Below, one piece after another: positions 38,801-53,800 of a stretch of DNA of 64,000 nt. Source of the stretch: Bombus terrestris (lineage: Eukaryota; Arthropoda; Insecta; Hymenoptera; Apidae); the NCBI RefSeq assembly GCF_910591885.1, contig NC_063271.1, positions 5,697,001 to 5,761,000 on the forward strand, read 5' to 3'. A model generated the notes under the pieces. The model ran no database searches. It saw nothing but the letters and a program-made list of their open reading frames with translations, and had not been told where the DNA came from. A program made the translations under genes and the position numbers. The stretch's first letter is position 1; each line of letters begins with the position of its first letter.

Positions 38801-41800
38801 TTCAACGAAACTTCACATTCAGATAAATTCATAAAACGATTTTCGCGAATTCCATTCATCGCGTGTCACACTTTTCAAATAAAGCACACACTTGGGTATT
38901 TCATTTATATGTTCCGTATAATATATATACATATGTACATATATATATATATATATGTATTAGCTTCCAATCTGTCGTTCATCATATTTCTTCGTTTACA
39001 CTTGCGATTAAGCTTACGATTACTTGTTGCTAATTATACTTTATGCTTTCCGTTTTTGCTTTTAGTTGTACTAATTGCACTTACGTGTTTATTTATATTA
39101 AACTGATACTTGATATTTGCCGCCATATATTAAGATAGTTATTAAATCGAGAAACGTACTATCAAGTTACAAACTTATAATTTTATCGTAATCTAAATTC
39201 ATTCACTTACTACCCACTTTTAAATTAACTAACATAATGTCGGTCAACCGAGAGGAATAAATTACAATGATCAACGATTGCATGTGGGGTTTTTATCGTT
39301 GTAAAATTTCGCCTATACATAATGCAAAGCGGCCGCCGTTTAAAATGCAAGTCTCTCATATGTAAGAAACGACACCCTTTTTTCCCTTAGTTCCCGTGTC
39401 ATTCTTCGTTCGAGTGTCACACACTCGGAATAGCTTTTTTTTCAGAGCGTGTCGTTTTTAAAGGTGAGGCAGAAGACAATGGTACGTGGTACGTGGCGCG
39501 TATATGTATATAGAACGTATTATTTCAATACGCTCGCGATTTAGCCAACCAGTTCAAATCTTGGCATTATTATACCTTGGTTTTATTCTTTTTCTTCGCT
39601 GGAATAATTGGCACGTTACGAGATTTATGCCTTCGGCGTATGATTAAAAATATCAGCGCTGAAATTTCAGACAGATGATCATTCGCTTCCATCTGCTTTG
39701 TTAAATTTATCTCTGATATTTCTCGAATGTATTTCAAATATAAATTCAAATATTTTTTTCACGTAGAAAGTTTTACACTATTACTTATGTTATTCTACAG
39801 AGAATTATTAATTAAAACGTTTATACATATATTCCATTAGTTTTTTTCCTTTTCTTTAGTTTTAGTTCCAAGTTTTTAACACGTGTAGGCCTTCGTATAT
39901 CGAGCGTTTCCTCCACGCTTGTTAAGAGATACAGGTATATTACATATGGAGATTGATTCAACGTTTAAAAAGCATAACTGTGAAAATAAGAACTTACCGT
40001 TTTCTTTATTCTATCGGCTAATCTGTAAAGGTGAATAACTAGAAAACAACGGTTTATGTAACGTATACACGGTGTAAAATCATGTTCCGAACATTTATGT
40101 ATTAATAAGTAGGTGAAAGTAAAGTTGGAGATTCTTAGCACGAAACGTAATTGAACATAAAAATTGCTTTACGATAATTATATCGCGGGTTAGCAACGCT
40201 TTGATAATGACGATCACTTAGACGTTCTACGTTAAAGATAATATTCACACGTCCATTTAGACTTGCGTTATATAGTTATCGTCGCTTTTCTCAAGTTCCG
40301 AAAACCATCATAATGGACGTAATTGTTCGCCAACTCGACTAAAACTTCATCCTTGAAATCGTACTGCGAGTAAAAAGGTTCTAAAAGCTACCAACTTAAA
40401 ACAGAATGACGTGGCTCTGTTTAGTTGTCTTCCGAATGAGTCCGGGACGTAAAAGTTTCAATGAAATCCAGGCTGTATGGCATACTGAAATGCAGAAAAA
40501 GAAGAGAAACGAGGAATCGAGCGAGGACGCAAGATCCAAAGTGTGTAACCTTCATGGTTACAACCCCGGAGTGTACGCGACAGTGTTCTCGTCGAGCCTT
40601 CGACCAGGCAGCGATTTCATGGGTCGTTGTCGTGGCGTCGGGTCGGTCACTGATCCACACCGATGATCCTGAGAAGCTGTGGTAAAAGTTTATACCGTTA
40701 CGAAAGGGAGATGTCGTGCAGCGAATATACGCAGCGTTGCTCGAAACGTGCTCTCGGGACATCACAGAGAACCGGAAGCTCTAGTAACGCGCCTTTCGCT
40801 CAGCATTGTAACCATGCACGCCGCAGTATACCAAGGTCGTTATTCCAATCTGCTTCTCGACGACAGACATTTTTCTCATAAGTTTCATCTTGTTTCTATT
40901 TTGCGCAAATCGATCTATAGTTTTGATCCTCGAGGGATTTCTTCCCACAATCTGGCAATCGTTGAGAAGATAGCGTGGGCGATAAAACGTGAAAACCTTA
41001 CTCGAGAACTCGTTCCAGTGATCGGCGTTCGTGGCCGATAATCTAAACGTTCTCCGATATCGAACCGTTGATGATCGGTTTCAATCAGTCGTCGAGCGAA
41101 CATCAAAAGGTCCAGATTCGAGACTTCTCCCTGCGATAGAAAAGTCTTTGTCAGATATAATCACGTTAATTTTTTTTAACGGCCGATAATGACAATAACT
41201 ATGGACGATCTGAAAGTAAAGTTAGTTGATGAGAGCTTCTGTTAAAATATATTTCGTTGAGAATAATAAGTTCGTCTGAATCGCGTACGCATTTCTAGAA
41301 GTATCATCTCGAGCTATTGCTTATACTAGCGGCGATGGTTTCATTCTGTAATTAAAGAAATTGTTATTATCTAATCTAACATAGACCGTGCTGTATTCAT
41401 CGCACGTATGTATTTGGATGTATGAATGTGTTTTCAAAGCGTTCCTTGGCGAGCGTGCACCTGGCAGTTTCCAAAGTAAATTCATTAAATTTTGTAACGA
41501 TCGTGTTTATAAGACTGCATTCAGCGTTAATTATACACGTTATTTAACTCTTTAAAAGGGTATTAAACATGGCAAAGTATAATTTAAAAAATGTACGAAA
41601 CGAGGAAAATATTAATAGAAAGGTGTACATTTTAGATCGGCAAAGATATTCCATAAGCTGATTACTAATTCCCAAAGGCGCAGTTTTCTCACAAATTGTT
41701 GAGAAAGTTGCCTTTGCTTCGCAACTTGAGCGTCGCGTATTTCATAATTACACGTTATTTCTATTTTAACAATAATAAATGCGAGTAAAATCGATCGAAG

Positions 41801-44800
41801 AGAATTAATTAAATATAATTGAGCAATAAACAAACATAGACTTCGAAAAAGATTCTTTACAATTTACGGAGTTGTCGTTGACAGGTTCCTACGTTAAAAG
41901 GTGAAATTAAAAGACAAAATTAGTGTCACCTATGTCTTTATCTAGTTTCGCTTTCTACACATAAAACGTGTGTTTAACACATTTACTTTTCTCTATTAAC
42001 AATAGAAAATCATAATTTGCCACAGATTTTATTGAAAAGAGAGAACGAGAGACTTATTAATGAAACTTGCACAAAGGCGATTAATGTATTCCATGTACCG
42101 TTGCATTTCCATCGACCAGATTTATAATTCACAATATCCAATAATGCATGGTTATTGTTATCGAATATGTATAAATACATGGGTGTATTAATAAACAATA
42201 AATAATTAATAACTCGATAGAAATATCAAATAAACCAGGCATATTTCCCAAAAGCAAATACGACGTTATCGAATTTTTCAAGCGTATATTTTTTCCTCTA
42301 TTTTTCATCCAATCCTTTCTTAAACGTCAATGCGCGGCCACGCGTTGTATTATGCAATCGATGCATGTCAATCAAAGGCGCGTCCACTCATGGAAAATTG
42401 TGTACACACGATAAAGTTCAGCGCACGTCGGTCTCGAGCATTTTTATGCAGGAGAACGCGATTGAAAATGCAGTTGCCTGTCATTATACACGCGGAATCT
42501 ACTTGCGGTACTCCTCGCCTTTTCTTCCTTTCTCGCCCTCTATTCTCCTTCCTTCTCTATTAATCCTCTATACTCCCTTTTCTGTCATCTCGAAACCCAC
42601 CGTCTCTCCCTCTCGCTTGCTCAAAGGTCTCTCCTATTCTTTGAGTCTGTCTCTCATCGTGTCGACAATTCTCCTCCCTCTTGGCGGTGGTTTCGCTTTA
42701 TCCTGACATCTGGTCTCTACATACCTCGGAAACATAGCGGATCCCGTGAGAACCACTGCTCAAATGAATGAAACCCATTCACCGATCTATAGAACCGATC
42801 ACAGCAGCACGGTATGCCGACGTAATCCGATAGGAATGCATTTTCCACCAACAAAACAGGCGTAACCCGGAAGGTGAAATTACCGTTCAGCACGACGTGT
42901 TCCTTTCCTTGAAATTTGGCGAGTCTGATCAATGGCGGAGCCTGTCGCGCAAGGCCACCGCTAGTCATTTCCAAGTATGAGCGAGGCATGACGTTACGTA
43001 AAATTCTACGGCGCAGCTTGCGCATTGAAAGTGCTCAGGTAGAGCCTTTGAAATAAAGTCGAAAGTCCTAGCGGTTCCGAGCTCTTGATAATTTCTTCGT
43101 TATCGTTGCTATCTTTGCTTTAACACAAATACTTAGAATCCTCGTGTTGGTTTAGAGATAATGAAACGTGATTAAGTTAAAGTTTCGAGGTAATTAGTCT
43201 TTAAATTCAATTCGTTTCTCAAATTAGTGGAGTTACGGGATGATTACTAAATCGATTGATAAAGATATGAAAAAGGAAATGGTACGAGAAAGCGAGGACG
43301 AGAATGGAAATTTCTCGCAAATTGTATAATACATTCTTCTTTGATGTATCGGTAATTTTCCTATGAAAGAGCCCGAAGGCGAGGATCTACGGTCCGTGGG
43401 AACCGTCTACGTTCAATTAGCAAAACTTACACTGATTTTCACTGTAGCTACCTGTTTTGCTACCTGTCCAACGAGCTATCCTAAAATTTTTAACGTCATC
43501 TCTATATAGGATGCTTTCGAAATCGTCGTAGGATTACAACGCAGAGAAATTTTCAAGGTGCGTTCCTCTATAGGGTCGACAAAGAGAAATGAAATTTTTC
43601 AGAAAAGAATTCCGTCCTTTCTGTTTCGCTTTCCGTGTTTCCGTGAAAGTTTTTCAGCCAGTCTGTACAAACAATGAGATAACCGTACCGCTATATAAAA
43701 TTTAAAATTCGACATTCACGATTGGATTTTGTGGAAAATGAATACTCTGCGAATACCGGAGCATTCCATTAAATAAGAGCAATGGTAATTTTCAGAATCT
43801 GGTGAACTTAAACTCTATGGTTCAGCCGATCAAATACGAGACTACGATTGTAGATTGTAGCGAACTGAAATTGCATATATCGGACGGTGGGCGTAAGTGT
43901 ACACGGCTATATTATGTCGAGATATCTGCACAAAGCGAATACGGGAGAACGAAAATGAATGGAAACGCTTATCATCTTTTTAGAAAATACAATTATGTAT
44001 AACAGAAAATATAAAAAAAAAACTGATGTATTATAACGAAAACTATAAATAAAAAATAAAGAAGATTGACCTGTACGCGGTTTTTATATAAATTTTATAG
44101 CTACGTGAAAAACTTGACGCGATATTTAAGCCACGGTTGCGCTCAATTATAATCCCTTCGATGTTTGTCGTTCAACATTTTTGTGCCAGGAAAAATTGGT
44201 TTTCATCAACTGGGATTGTTAAGAAATAGATTTTTGTTTTGTTACGAACATGATGGAGTGTTACGTGCATATGACATCCGTTTGCGTTAAAATGTGTGTG
44301 CGTTCAAAAACGAAGATCGTTTCAAAGCGAACTGAAATCAATTCAATTAAAACGAAAATACCTATTATCGTTACAATCGACAATTTATCGCTAAATTATT
44401 TCGATAATATACGGTTACACCATCGATTTACATCAACCGACTTTGAATCAGAAAATAATCCTTCGTACATCTTTAATCTTTTTTCCACTCACGTTGACTT
44501 TTTTACGTTAAAATATCGATAGGAAAAATTCACGTAACGATTTAATAGGAAAATGGTACAGGTTGTAAAAACGAGCTATTTAGATGTTAATTACGTTTGT
44601 CTATGAATTTTCTATTAGGCGAATAGTCCGTTCTACATACGTTTGCATCTCATCCTTGAAATAAAAGACTCTTTCTTCCCTAATTGGATTTCTGTGCTCT
44701 ACAAGTCGTAAGTGAGCCACGAGGTTAAACAGTTTCGAATAAATCCTCATTCGGCTACACCTCTATGCTTAAAGGAAAGCGGTTGATTCTCGTCTTGTCG

Positions 44801-47800
44801 AAAGGTAAAAATAAACCGCAAATGATGTCTTTCGACCCAACGACGTATAGGAATTCAACGATTACGTTGAAAGTATAACCAGTGGAGATCGGGACGAAGA
44901 GTTCTTTGTATCTACATATTACAAAGCCGAGACAGTGAGTCATCGAAACCATAACCTGTTTTTTGACGTTAACGACACATAATGTTCTCCTCTATCAGCA
45001 TTCGTTTTACGATAGATGAGTACGAATCGTGCGTACAATACATTTTTTCCACTATTCGTTACTTACGTATAGAAATTATTGATATTTCGATTACGATTCA
45101 AACAAATATTTACTATTTTCTACAACAACAAATTGCTATTATTCATATCGTGCGTGATTTTACAGGGATTAAACCAATATTAAATATTACACGTTCATGC
45201 ATGATTGGCAAATTACGAAGTACAAGAAGATCGTCGAACAAAAAGAGTGGCTAAGATACGGGTTTGTTAGTAAAACAACTCACGCGACCACTATACGTAC
45301 CGAGTGCACGCCGTGATAAATTCTGTTTGTTGAAATTCATCACAGCTCGTACCTGCTTCTTAATAAAATTATCAATCACATTATTCAACCATAATATCAC
45401 GTTATGAAACAATTCGTGATTAACGCGTAAATACATTAATGGCATACTAAAGTAACTTCTGCGTTATTAAGTCGTACTTATTTTAAAATTAATCGAAAAA
45501 AAGTATTTAGAATTGTACGAGAGTAGTCGTAGCTTCTAAGATACTGTTGCTTCGAATAATTGCATCTCTATGCGTCATTGAATTTACATCTTTCGTCATA
45601 AATATTTATTTTAAATAATTGAACTCGTGTTCGACGTATTTACTGTAATAAAAAGAGATAATCTATCGGTACGCGTTACATCGTGTATATTTTATTTTGC
45701 ACTTGTCTGTTGCTTAACCCACTCTTCTTGTACTACATATTTACTATCGTTGCATCTATTACTTTACGAGTATTAGTATACAGTATCTCGGATAAGTAGC
45801 TTCCTACAAAGCAACAAAGAAAGTTACTCGTGACCAACGAAGGCGTGGCAAGACTCGCTAAGCCGTTGAGTCACATAATATTGTACTCATATGTGAATAC
45901 ATACCAACAAAGATATTCACCGTGTTAAGAAATTCTATTGGTATGATCGTATAATAGGAATGCATTAGTCGGTTTAATTAGTTGGACATTGTATAATCTT
46001 TAATGGATTTTCACGTTTGTCGATCGTTGCTTTGACAAAAGAAATCAAATATTTTATGACGCACAGAATGTATTTCACAAATTGTTGCAACTCGTTGTAA
46101 CAAAACATGCTTGCTGTTAATAAGAAGGAATTCTTCCAATCATCGAGATGCCAAACGAATCGTGAAATTTTACGTAGCCTGTCTGATCCGTTATGCTTTC
46201 TAACAGTAAACTCCTTTCTAATATATAAAGTAGATAAATCATTTTCTTCGTAATCTTAATGATTTGTTGTTGCTTGAACAACTAATAGGTATTTTAAAAC
46301 GGTAGATATAGTTAGTCAATTACGGTTGATCCAAATATTATTCAATCGAAGTAATAAAAAAGCTATAGGATTTATAATGTAACATTAACGATAGCGCGTC
46401 ATTTTTATGTATAGCGGTCGAATAGTTAGACACACTTAATTTCTAATTCTATTTGCATCAAAAATTAGTCGATTCGATATTTTGAGATTGTAGGTTACAT
46501 TTGGTTACATTTTTGCTTATATTATAGTTCCTTCTTTTTATTTCAATCGCTACTCTCTAGCGATATTCTATTCTGAATCATTAAACTTCAGAAGTGTGAC
46601 AAATAGCCGACGAATTTCTGAGAAATCTTCCTCCGTTGATCTGCGCGGAGAAGAGACTTCAACGCCTGCATAGTCACGAAACAGAACGTCTTTCTATCGA
46701 TTCATCGTTGAGCTGAGACCTGCAAAACCAGAGGCACGTCACCATATTTGTCGTTGCGTCTCGTCGTTCTAAAGAAAAGGAAGTTACTTCCGGTTGTTTT
46801 CTGCGTTGTCTCACGATCAGTAGTTTCCATAAACCGTTTCTACTTATACGGTATAATCGGAGTAACATCCACTTCAAGATATCAAGTAATTAGATCTCGT
46901 TTTGCAACTTTTTCTTCCTTTTTCCAACCTTTTTTTTTTTTTTTTTTTAGAAATTGAGTAAAGTAGCATTTCTAATGCTATAGTCGTAGGCAACTTTTAT
47001 CGAATTCATTTTTATCGCACAAAAGTACCCATTGATATAATTGCTAATTATCTCTATCTGCAACAATAATTGCCAATTGCAACTAAGATATATAAGAAAT
47101 TAGGAATATTCCTGTAATATAGTAGCGCTCGAACATATTATAGAATTAACTATACTTTCCATGATTTTTCTCAATGTTCTCAAGTCTACATCGTTGCAAT
47201 TGTTCACATCACGGTGTGTTCCCCATTGTGTCTAAGACAACATACGTAAAGTACAACTGTCTTTTCTGTGCGTATTTTATATGCCAATCACGCAAACTCG
47301 TGAGTTCCTGCCATGTATTCATTCTCGAACGCGTCGCGTGCGCTCATGCGAGAGGAATCGTGGAAAAACTCTAGGAGCCAGCACGATATGAATCTTAATT
47401 AAAGATACCATACTGCTGCTTCCTTAGATTCAAGCATGAATAATTTTGTTACGATTACGATGATTTAACCGCCACTTTGATATTTCTTCTTTTTTTTTTT
47501 TTTTTTTGTCCGTGCTTACGTAAATGTTCGTTTTTTATCCTAAAGTTATCTTCGTAACGACGCTATATATAGACATAGATATTTTGATCAACCTGTTCTG
47601 CAATTCATTAACGACGTCCACTGAAATATCATGATAACGCGGCAATTCTGTACGAGATACAACGCTTCTGTTTATTATGTCAACATCAGAATATGTAAAT
47701 TAGGGAACGATCGTAAGAAAGAATAGTTCATCAGAGACGTGTTATTCAAGGTCTTATGAAAATACAGAGGAGACAGCATACAGCGAAGTACTTTTATCGG

Positions 47801-50800
47801 TTAACATATACGTATATATGTATGTATTGCAGCCGATCTCGCTTCGTGCAATTTCCATACTATTATCGGTTGTCATAAAACTTACGATTGATCAGTTTCG
47901 TTATATGCATACGTAAAATAACTTTTTAGTTGTACCGTTAAATATAAAAGGAAATGCTTCGGAATTTTTCTATTTATTGACAATGTAAGAAGTAAGAACT
48001 GTTACCATCGTATTCTTTATAAATCGTTTATGATTTCTTTTTACGATCGTGCACGTACATAGGTTCATACCAGGTGTATGTCATTTTTTCCTTTCCAACA
48101 AACTCTCTCACAATTTAATCGTACTCCAACACATACACAGACACACGACTTTTGTCTTTTTCCCATTATTAGTCATTCGAGTAACATTTAATCTTTTTCC
48201 ATGTACTCGATACATTCGAAGGATGGATGTATTGAATTATTTCAAAGTGTAGGCAGACAAGGCCAGATACGCGACGTTAACTCTATCGAATTATAATGTT
48301 ATCTTAAACTCTGTTTTCCCATGGCAATCTGGCGTGTAGCATGCGCACTTTAATTCCAAAAGTGCGATTAATTCGATTTACGTGGATTAGTTTATCTAAA
48401 CATAATTTATCTACATATATAAATAAATGATGGTTATATATATAAATATAATATGGCAATATATATATATATATGGAAAATATCTATTTTATCTGTTCTG
48501 AAATTTATTTTTCACGTGATAAACATTCCGCGTAAATAATCAATACGTTGTAGTTGTAATTAATCAAGGTTCGTGATTTCGACGAATTTTCGCCGGTGTA
48601 TAACCGTAATGTCCACCTTAAACGAGTCTCTCCTAACTATACAACCTTACGAGGGCGTGCAGATGCATCTCATGCATTATTTATTGGTTACCATCGATCC
48701 TCCTGTGGGTGCAGTGGACTTCATCAACCGCCTTGCTTGGAAAGTTACGGATGTTTGTATTTTTAAAATACCTAATGATAAAGCTTAAATTGGAAAACTT
48801 ACTCTCTTAATAAATATTCTATAGCACGAGGCCACGCAAGCTACAGAAATATAAAAAGAAATGTCGTAAATAAAGCAGAACTCGGATAAAGAAAAAAGTC
48901 TAACTAAATATATGGAATTCGTTCAATATCGAATAAAACTACGAATTCGAACAACCATTCGATTAGTTTATCGAAGAGGATGCAATTCAGTAACCTAAAT
49001 TGAACGTTTCAGTGAGCAGAGAAATCAAATCTTTCGTGTACACATGTCGATTAGAATCCAATACAAGCGTACATTATCTTACCGAAATTTCAACCTACAT
49101 AGTTAATAGCGATAACAGAAATTGGAACACTCACATAATCGGTCGCACTGTCCTTCATTTCCTACTTTCGGTAAATATCTGTAACTGTTCGAATATCTAC
49201 GATATCCGACATACTGAAAAACGTAAAGTTTCTATTCCCCGTTATAAAATTTATTATATATGTTATTATATTTCTTATTACCATGAAAGAAATTTTATGC
49301 AGGTAACGTAATATATTTCGTTTTACTACTTGATGTTCTAGTACTTACGAGCTTATTAGTAGTCACCGACGAAGCGCCGCAAGATTCCAGACACAAAAAC
49401 TACGATGAACGTCCCAGGGAAGCCTATTTCAATGGGTCGGCGTTCCTCAAATTGAGCTCGTTCGTGTCCGTGCATAGGCATAGCGGCTTGAGTTTTCGAA
49501 CATGCGAAGGAGGTCGACTTTTCATGCAGAAATACAACGAGGATTCGATTAGTCTGGAAGTGACCCCGGATGGACTTCTGTTCGCGGCCATCATCGATCA
49601 ACAACGATACAAAGCGAGACTAAACGCCAGATTACTGAATAATGTTTGGCACAACGTCAATATCTTCTTTAGGCTCGGAAATCTCACTTTAAACGCAGCA
49701 GGACACACACAGGTGATCAACACTTTTTTCAATATAAAAGACTCTCCTCGTTGTAATAAATTTTCCATATCTAGTGACGAATTGTATCTGTTTAATAAAT
49801 CCAACAATTTGACGATCGATTAAATTAAAAAATTAAATTGTTATGGTATATTAAAAACTTAAATTATAATGTTTCCCTTTGAAGTCGTACATCGATATTT
49901 ATGAAACTTTATGAAATGAAAAACGTGATCTTAAAAAATGTTTTTTACTCTCCCCTTCTGCTGTCGAGATCATTCTACTTACGTTTTCTTTTTTCTTTTT
50001 TAAAAAGAGCAATTAAAAAAGTAATTTTTACCTCTTTGGCGGATCTGAGACTCTAAAGCTATATTTCTATTTCTCGTTACAACGTTGATTTTTTGACTGA
50101 TTCTGTTTAGGTAATTGCCAATGCAACGTACAATGCTGCGATCCTTACGCTGCCCGATTACGATATGAATGGCTCCCTTATCGTGGGAGAAGCGTTCAGA
50201 GGATGTATCCTCCAAGGTCCTGGTATACTTTTTAACGATTCCATCAATAACGGAGCTATCTTTGGCCCCTGTCCTGCGGAAAACAAAGGATGTAAGGATT
50301 CTTCTAAACGAATATTAATATTTATAATATTTCGGATATCTTGCCGAGTAAGAAAGAAAGATATTGAAAATGTAGAAATTGATTAGATACTAAATACGTG
50401 CGAAATAACACATTTTCCTTTATTTGGTTCAATTACAAACGGAATCGAGCAATTGAACCACAGAATAGAATTTCCGTAGACGAAAAATTCAGTACTAAGC
50501 TGTAGATTCTTGGATCACTGCACAACTTTCAGAGTGAAAATCACGTGTATTTAGTTGGTTCCTGCGTAAACTCTCAGACTACTCGTATGTGAGATCGTAT
50601 GTGCGATTTATGATACAAGTAGCAGATTGCATGGCAGATTTTCCTACGAAACTTTCAGGTGGTACGAGCGGACTTAACGGTGGTATAGGATCAAGTGCAA
50701 TCGCCACCATGGATTTCTGCCATCACGAGCCATGCATGATGCATGGTAAATGCGTGTCACGGCAGGATCGTTACGAGTGTCACTGTTACGCCCGATATTC

Positions 50801-53800
50801 CGGCAACAACTGTCAAATTGACAACGGTAGACATTGACGTCGAATACGGGATACTGGCACAGAGCGAAAGATAGAAATAGATGCATGGCCTTGTAGAAAT
50901 ACGCGTTATCATAAATTACAATCGTAATATCTTCATCGTAAATGGAATTACGTTGCTTAGCGTAGAAATTTTTAAAAGCAAATCACGGTTAAATTCATCG
51001 TAACGAATCGTGTTATATTTATCTTAATTTCTCGTTGTTTATTCCTTTTATAATACAATCGTGATTGGAAATATTAATGTCTAAATTAAGCTTTGAAATA
51101 TCGATTACGATTCAGCCGGCCATGGATTCTCTTTTTTAACTTTCGTCTATAATCTTTGCATGAATTTCATCATCTGTCTGCCTTTTTTGATATACATACA
51201 TACATAAAGTGACATACATACATAGAATATCTCAACGAAACACATATCACGAATAACACGTCTTTAATTCCCAATTAAAGCCGAGTGTTTATAAGAAACG
51301 AGTTTGCACGGTGGATATTCTGCTCGAACATCTCGTTCCACGTTATTTTATTTCAATCACGAGCTAAAGAAAATTAGCATGCCGAAGACACTAACTACCT
51401 GGAACACCATACATTTACCGGGGTTTCTATAAATAAAAACTGTATACTAACATTCCTGTCTGCTTGTCAAATATAAGTTTCAAGTTGCCAATTCTATCGC
51501 GTTTTTTCTTTTTATTATGGGCTCTTTTATCTGACAACAGGTGTTTGGATTTCGGGAGCACTGGCGTCGCATTCTTTCGCTATTAAAGCTATTAGAATCA
51601 CTGTTTCCCAATAAATGCTAAAGTACTTTATCTGTATAAAATTTGTCAGGTCCGCCATGTATGAGCAGTCCTTGCCGCAACGGTGGCACATGCAACGAAG
51701 ACTCGAAAGGAGACTTTAGCTGTACCTGCAAGCCAGGCTTTACCGGAATTTACTGCGAATCGCAACTCGGTGTACGACTTTGCGAACAAAGTCCATGCAG
51801 AAACGAAGGTGTTTGTATAGCGCTCACCGAAAGCGAATATAAGTGCGAGTGCCTGCCTGGTTGGACGGGGAAAAATTGCGAAACCAATTTTAACGAATGC
51901 TCACCGAATCCTTGCAGACACGGTGGAGTTTGCATCGATGGTATCAACAATTATACCTGCATATGCGATAGAACAGGGTACGTCTCTGGCGTTTACGTCG
52001 TATTAAATAATTCGAGGGAAAGTCTCAAGCAATTTACGTATACTCCCGTTTTAGTTTGTCATTTCTGTAGTACACTGTACAGTATGAAACTATCGATTAA
52101 ATTCCTTGCCGATTTATTTCCACGTTTCTCTGCGCCGTCTGACAATAATTCTTTTATCGGCGCTTCGAAAAACATGGTCTCTTTGGAATGTATAAAATAC
52201 ATTGGTACATTTCGCATCATACACGTTGAGAAATAAAAGTTTGATACTTTCAAGATCTAAAGAAGAGAAATAACATCTTATTGTTAATATATAATAAACA
52301 TATTAGATACAAAAGATGAACGAACCAAGTTCCACTTCTTAATGTTCGAATGAGAACCCACATCCTTAGTAGAAAAATGTAATTATCTTCGATATATGTA
52401 TGTATTCGATATCTAATCAACAACCGTTACAAAACGGTTGAAAGATAAACCTGTTGAGGCAGAAAAATTATAGTGAATTATTAATCGTTTTCATCTTATT
52501 ACAGATACGAAGGTGGTAATTGCGAAATTGACATCGACGAATGCTTGGCGAATCCCTGCTTGAATAACGGCGTGTGCTATGATAATTACGGTGGCTACAT
52601 CTGTCACTGTCCGAACGGTTTCGAGGGTCAAAATTGTGAATTGAACTTAAACGAGTGCTTGTCGAATCCTTGCATGCACGACGCCGATTGCGTGGACGAC
52701 GTTGGCTCCTATCATTGTAATTGTCCGTCCGGATACGCCGGTCGACACTGCGAGCTTAAGAGTTTGTGCGAGAACGCGGCATGCCCGCCGAATAGCATCT
52801 GTGTAGAAGACGCACATGGGCCGCAATGCGTCTGTAATCCTGGATTCATGGGCAATCCTCCGAATTGCACCATCAATTATTGTGCCAGTAATCCATGTAG
52901 TAATGGCGGAGCATGCACAAGTAACAAAGACGGATTCAACTGTACTTGTCCGCCGGAATGGAAAGGTGAGTAATAGATTAAATTCCTATTAGTGAAAGTG
53001 TAAGACACAGCTTGAAATTGTAAATATAACGAATGTGTTGAAATCTCAATGTATAAAGGAATTCGTTTTTTTAAAAAACGAATTTAAACCAGACTACCGA
53101 TGTTTATGCAAATTCATATTTTCCAATTAGATAAATAGATTCTACGCGAAAAATTTGCTCATCGCTTACCAAATATCATAACGAGTACACAAAGTTTGAC
53201 TATTTTATAGATTTTTTGCATAATCGAGTTGCACGTAAATGCACAAACATCCGCGGTCTGTTAATCGCTATCACCATTTACGTCATCGTTACGCTCACCG
53301 TGTGCGTCTGTTACGTCTGTTTTATGCAGAATAAAGTCTATTTTAGCCGAAAGTGGAAAATTACGTAAAATTGTTGTTGTCGAGAATACGTTTGTATCGT
53401 GATTAACGTCTCTCTAAATCATCGTCTCCTTTACTTGACTAATCCTTTTTCCTGTAACTTTGTTAAATGTTTCGTATTGTCTTTGCGTAACATGTGGATC
53501 ATTAGGAACGACATGTCTATCACCCGCCTCTGATTGGTGCTCCGCTTGCTACAACGGAGGCAGTTGCCTCGAGACGCGTTTCGGTGTTATGTGTCAGTGC
53601 CCAAGATTTTGGACAGGACCTCAATGCAAGGATCCGATCACTTGTCGCGATCTACCTTGCAAACAAGCTTCCGCTTGTCACGATTATGTGAGTCAGTCAT
53701 TTGCGAATCGCTTTGCATGCACACCCAGCCGATTAATCAACCGCGTCTCGTCGAATATATCTGTATGTGGCCTCTTGCTTTGTTTGTTACGTCTCGCTTC

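Larger units (their letters stand above)
32882..49341 (+). other. crb: crb intron 1 (16.5 kb)
   Basis: Starts GTGAGT and ends tgatgttctag. No exon that would fit between the signal-peptide halves was found. Contents are AT-rich DNA, microsatellites (poly-A at 38395, TA at 38939, T runs at 46930 and 47490) and several GC-richer patches at ~34.1-34.7, 37.3-37.6, 40.4-41.1 and 42.3-43.1 kb. These patches have short open frames on both strands but no recognised protein. A large first intron is a likely place for crb enhancers; no individual element can be named from sequence. Confidence 0.7.

Noticed and set aside
48573..48788. 71-codon ORF just upstream of crb exon 2, considered as an alternative first exon
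   Set aside because: No signal peptide and no phase-compatible donor was found; exon 1 at 32857 gives an in-phase signal peptide.
49452..49823. Crumbs N-terminus starting inside exon 2, or an ORF ending at 49823
   Set aside because: The frame is open further upstream to the acceptor at 49341, and the part after 49712 is intron read-through; the joined exon 3 continues the domain.
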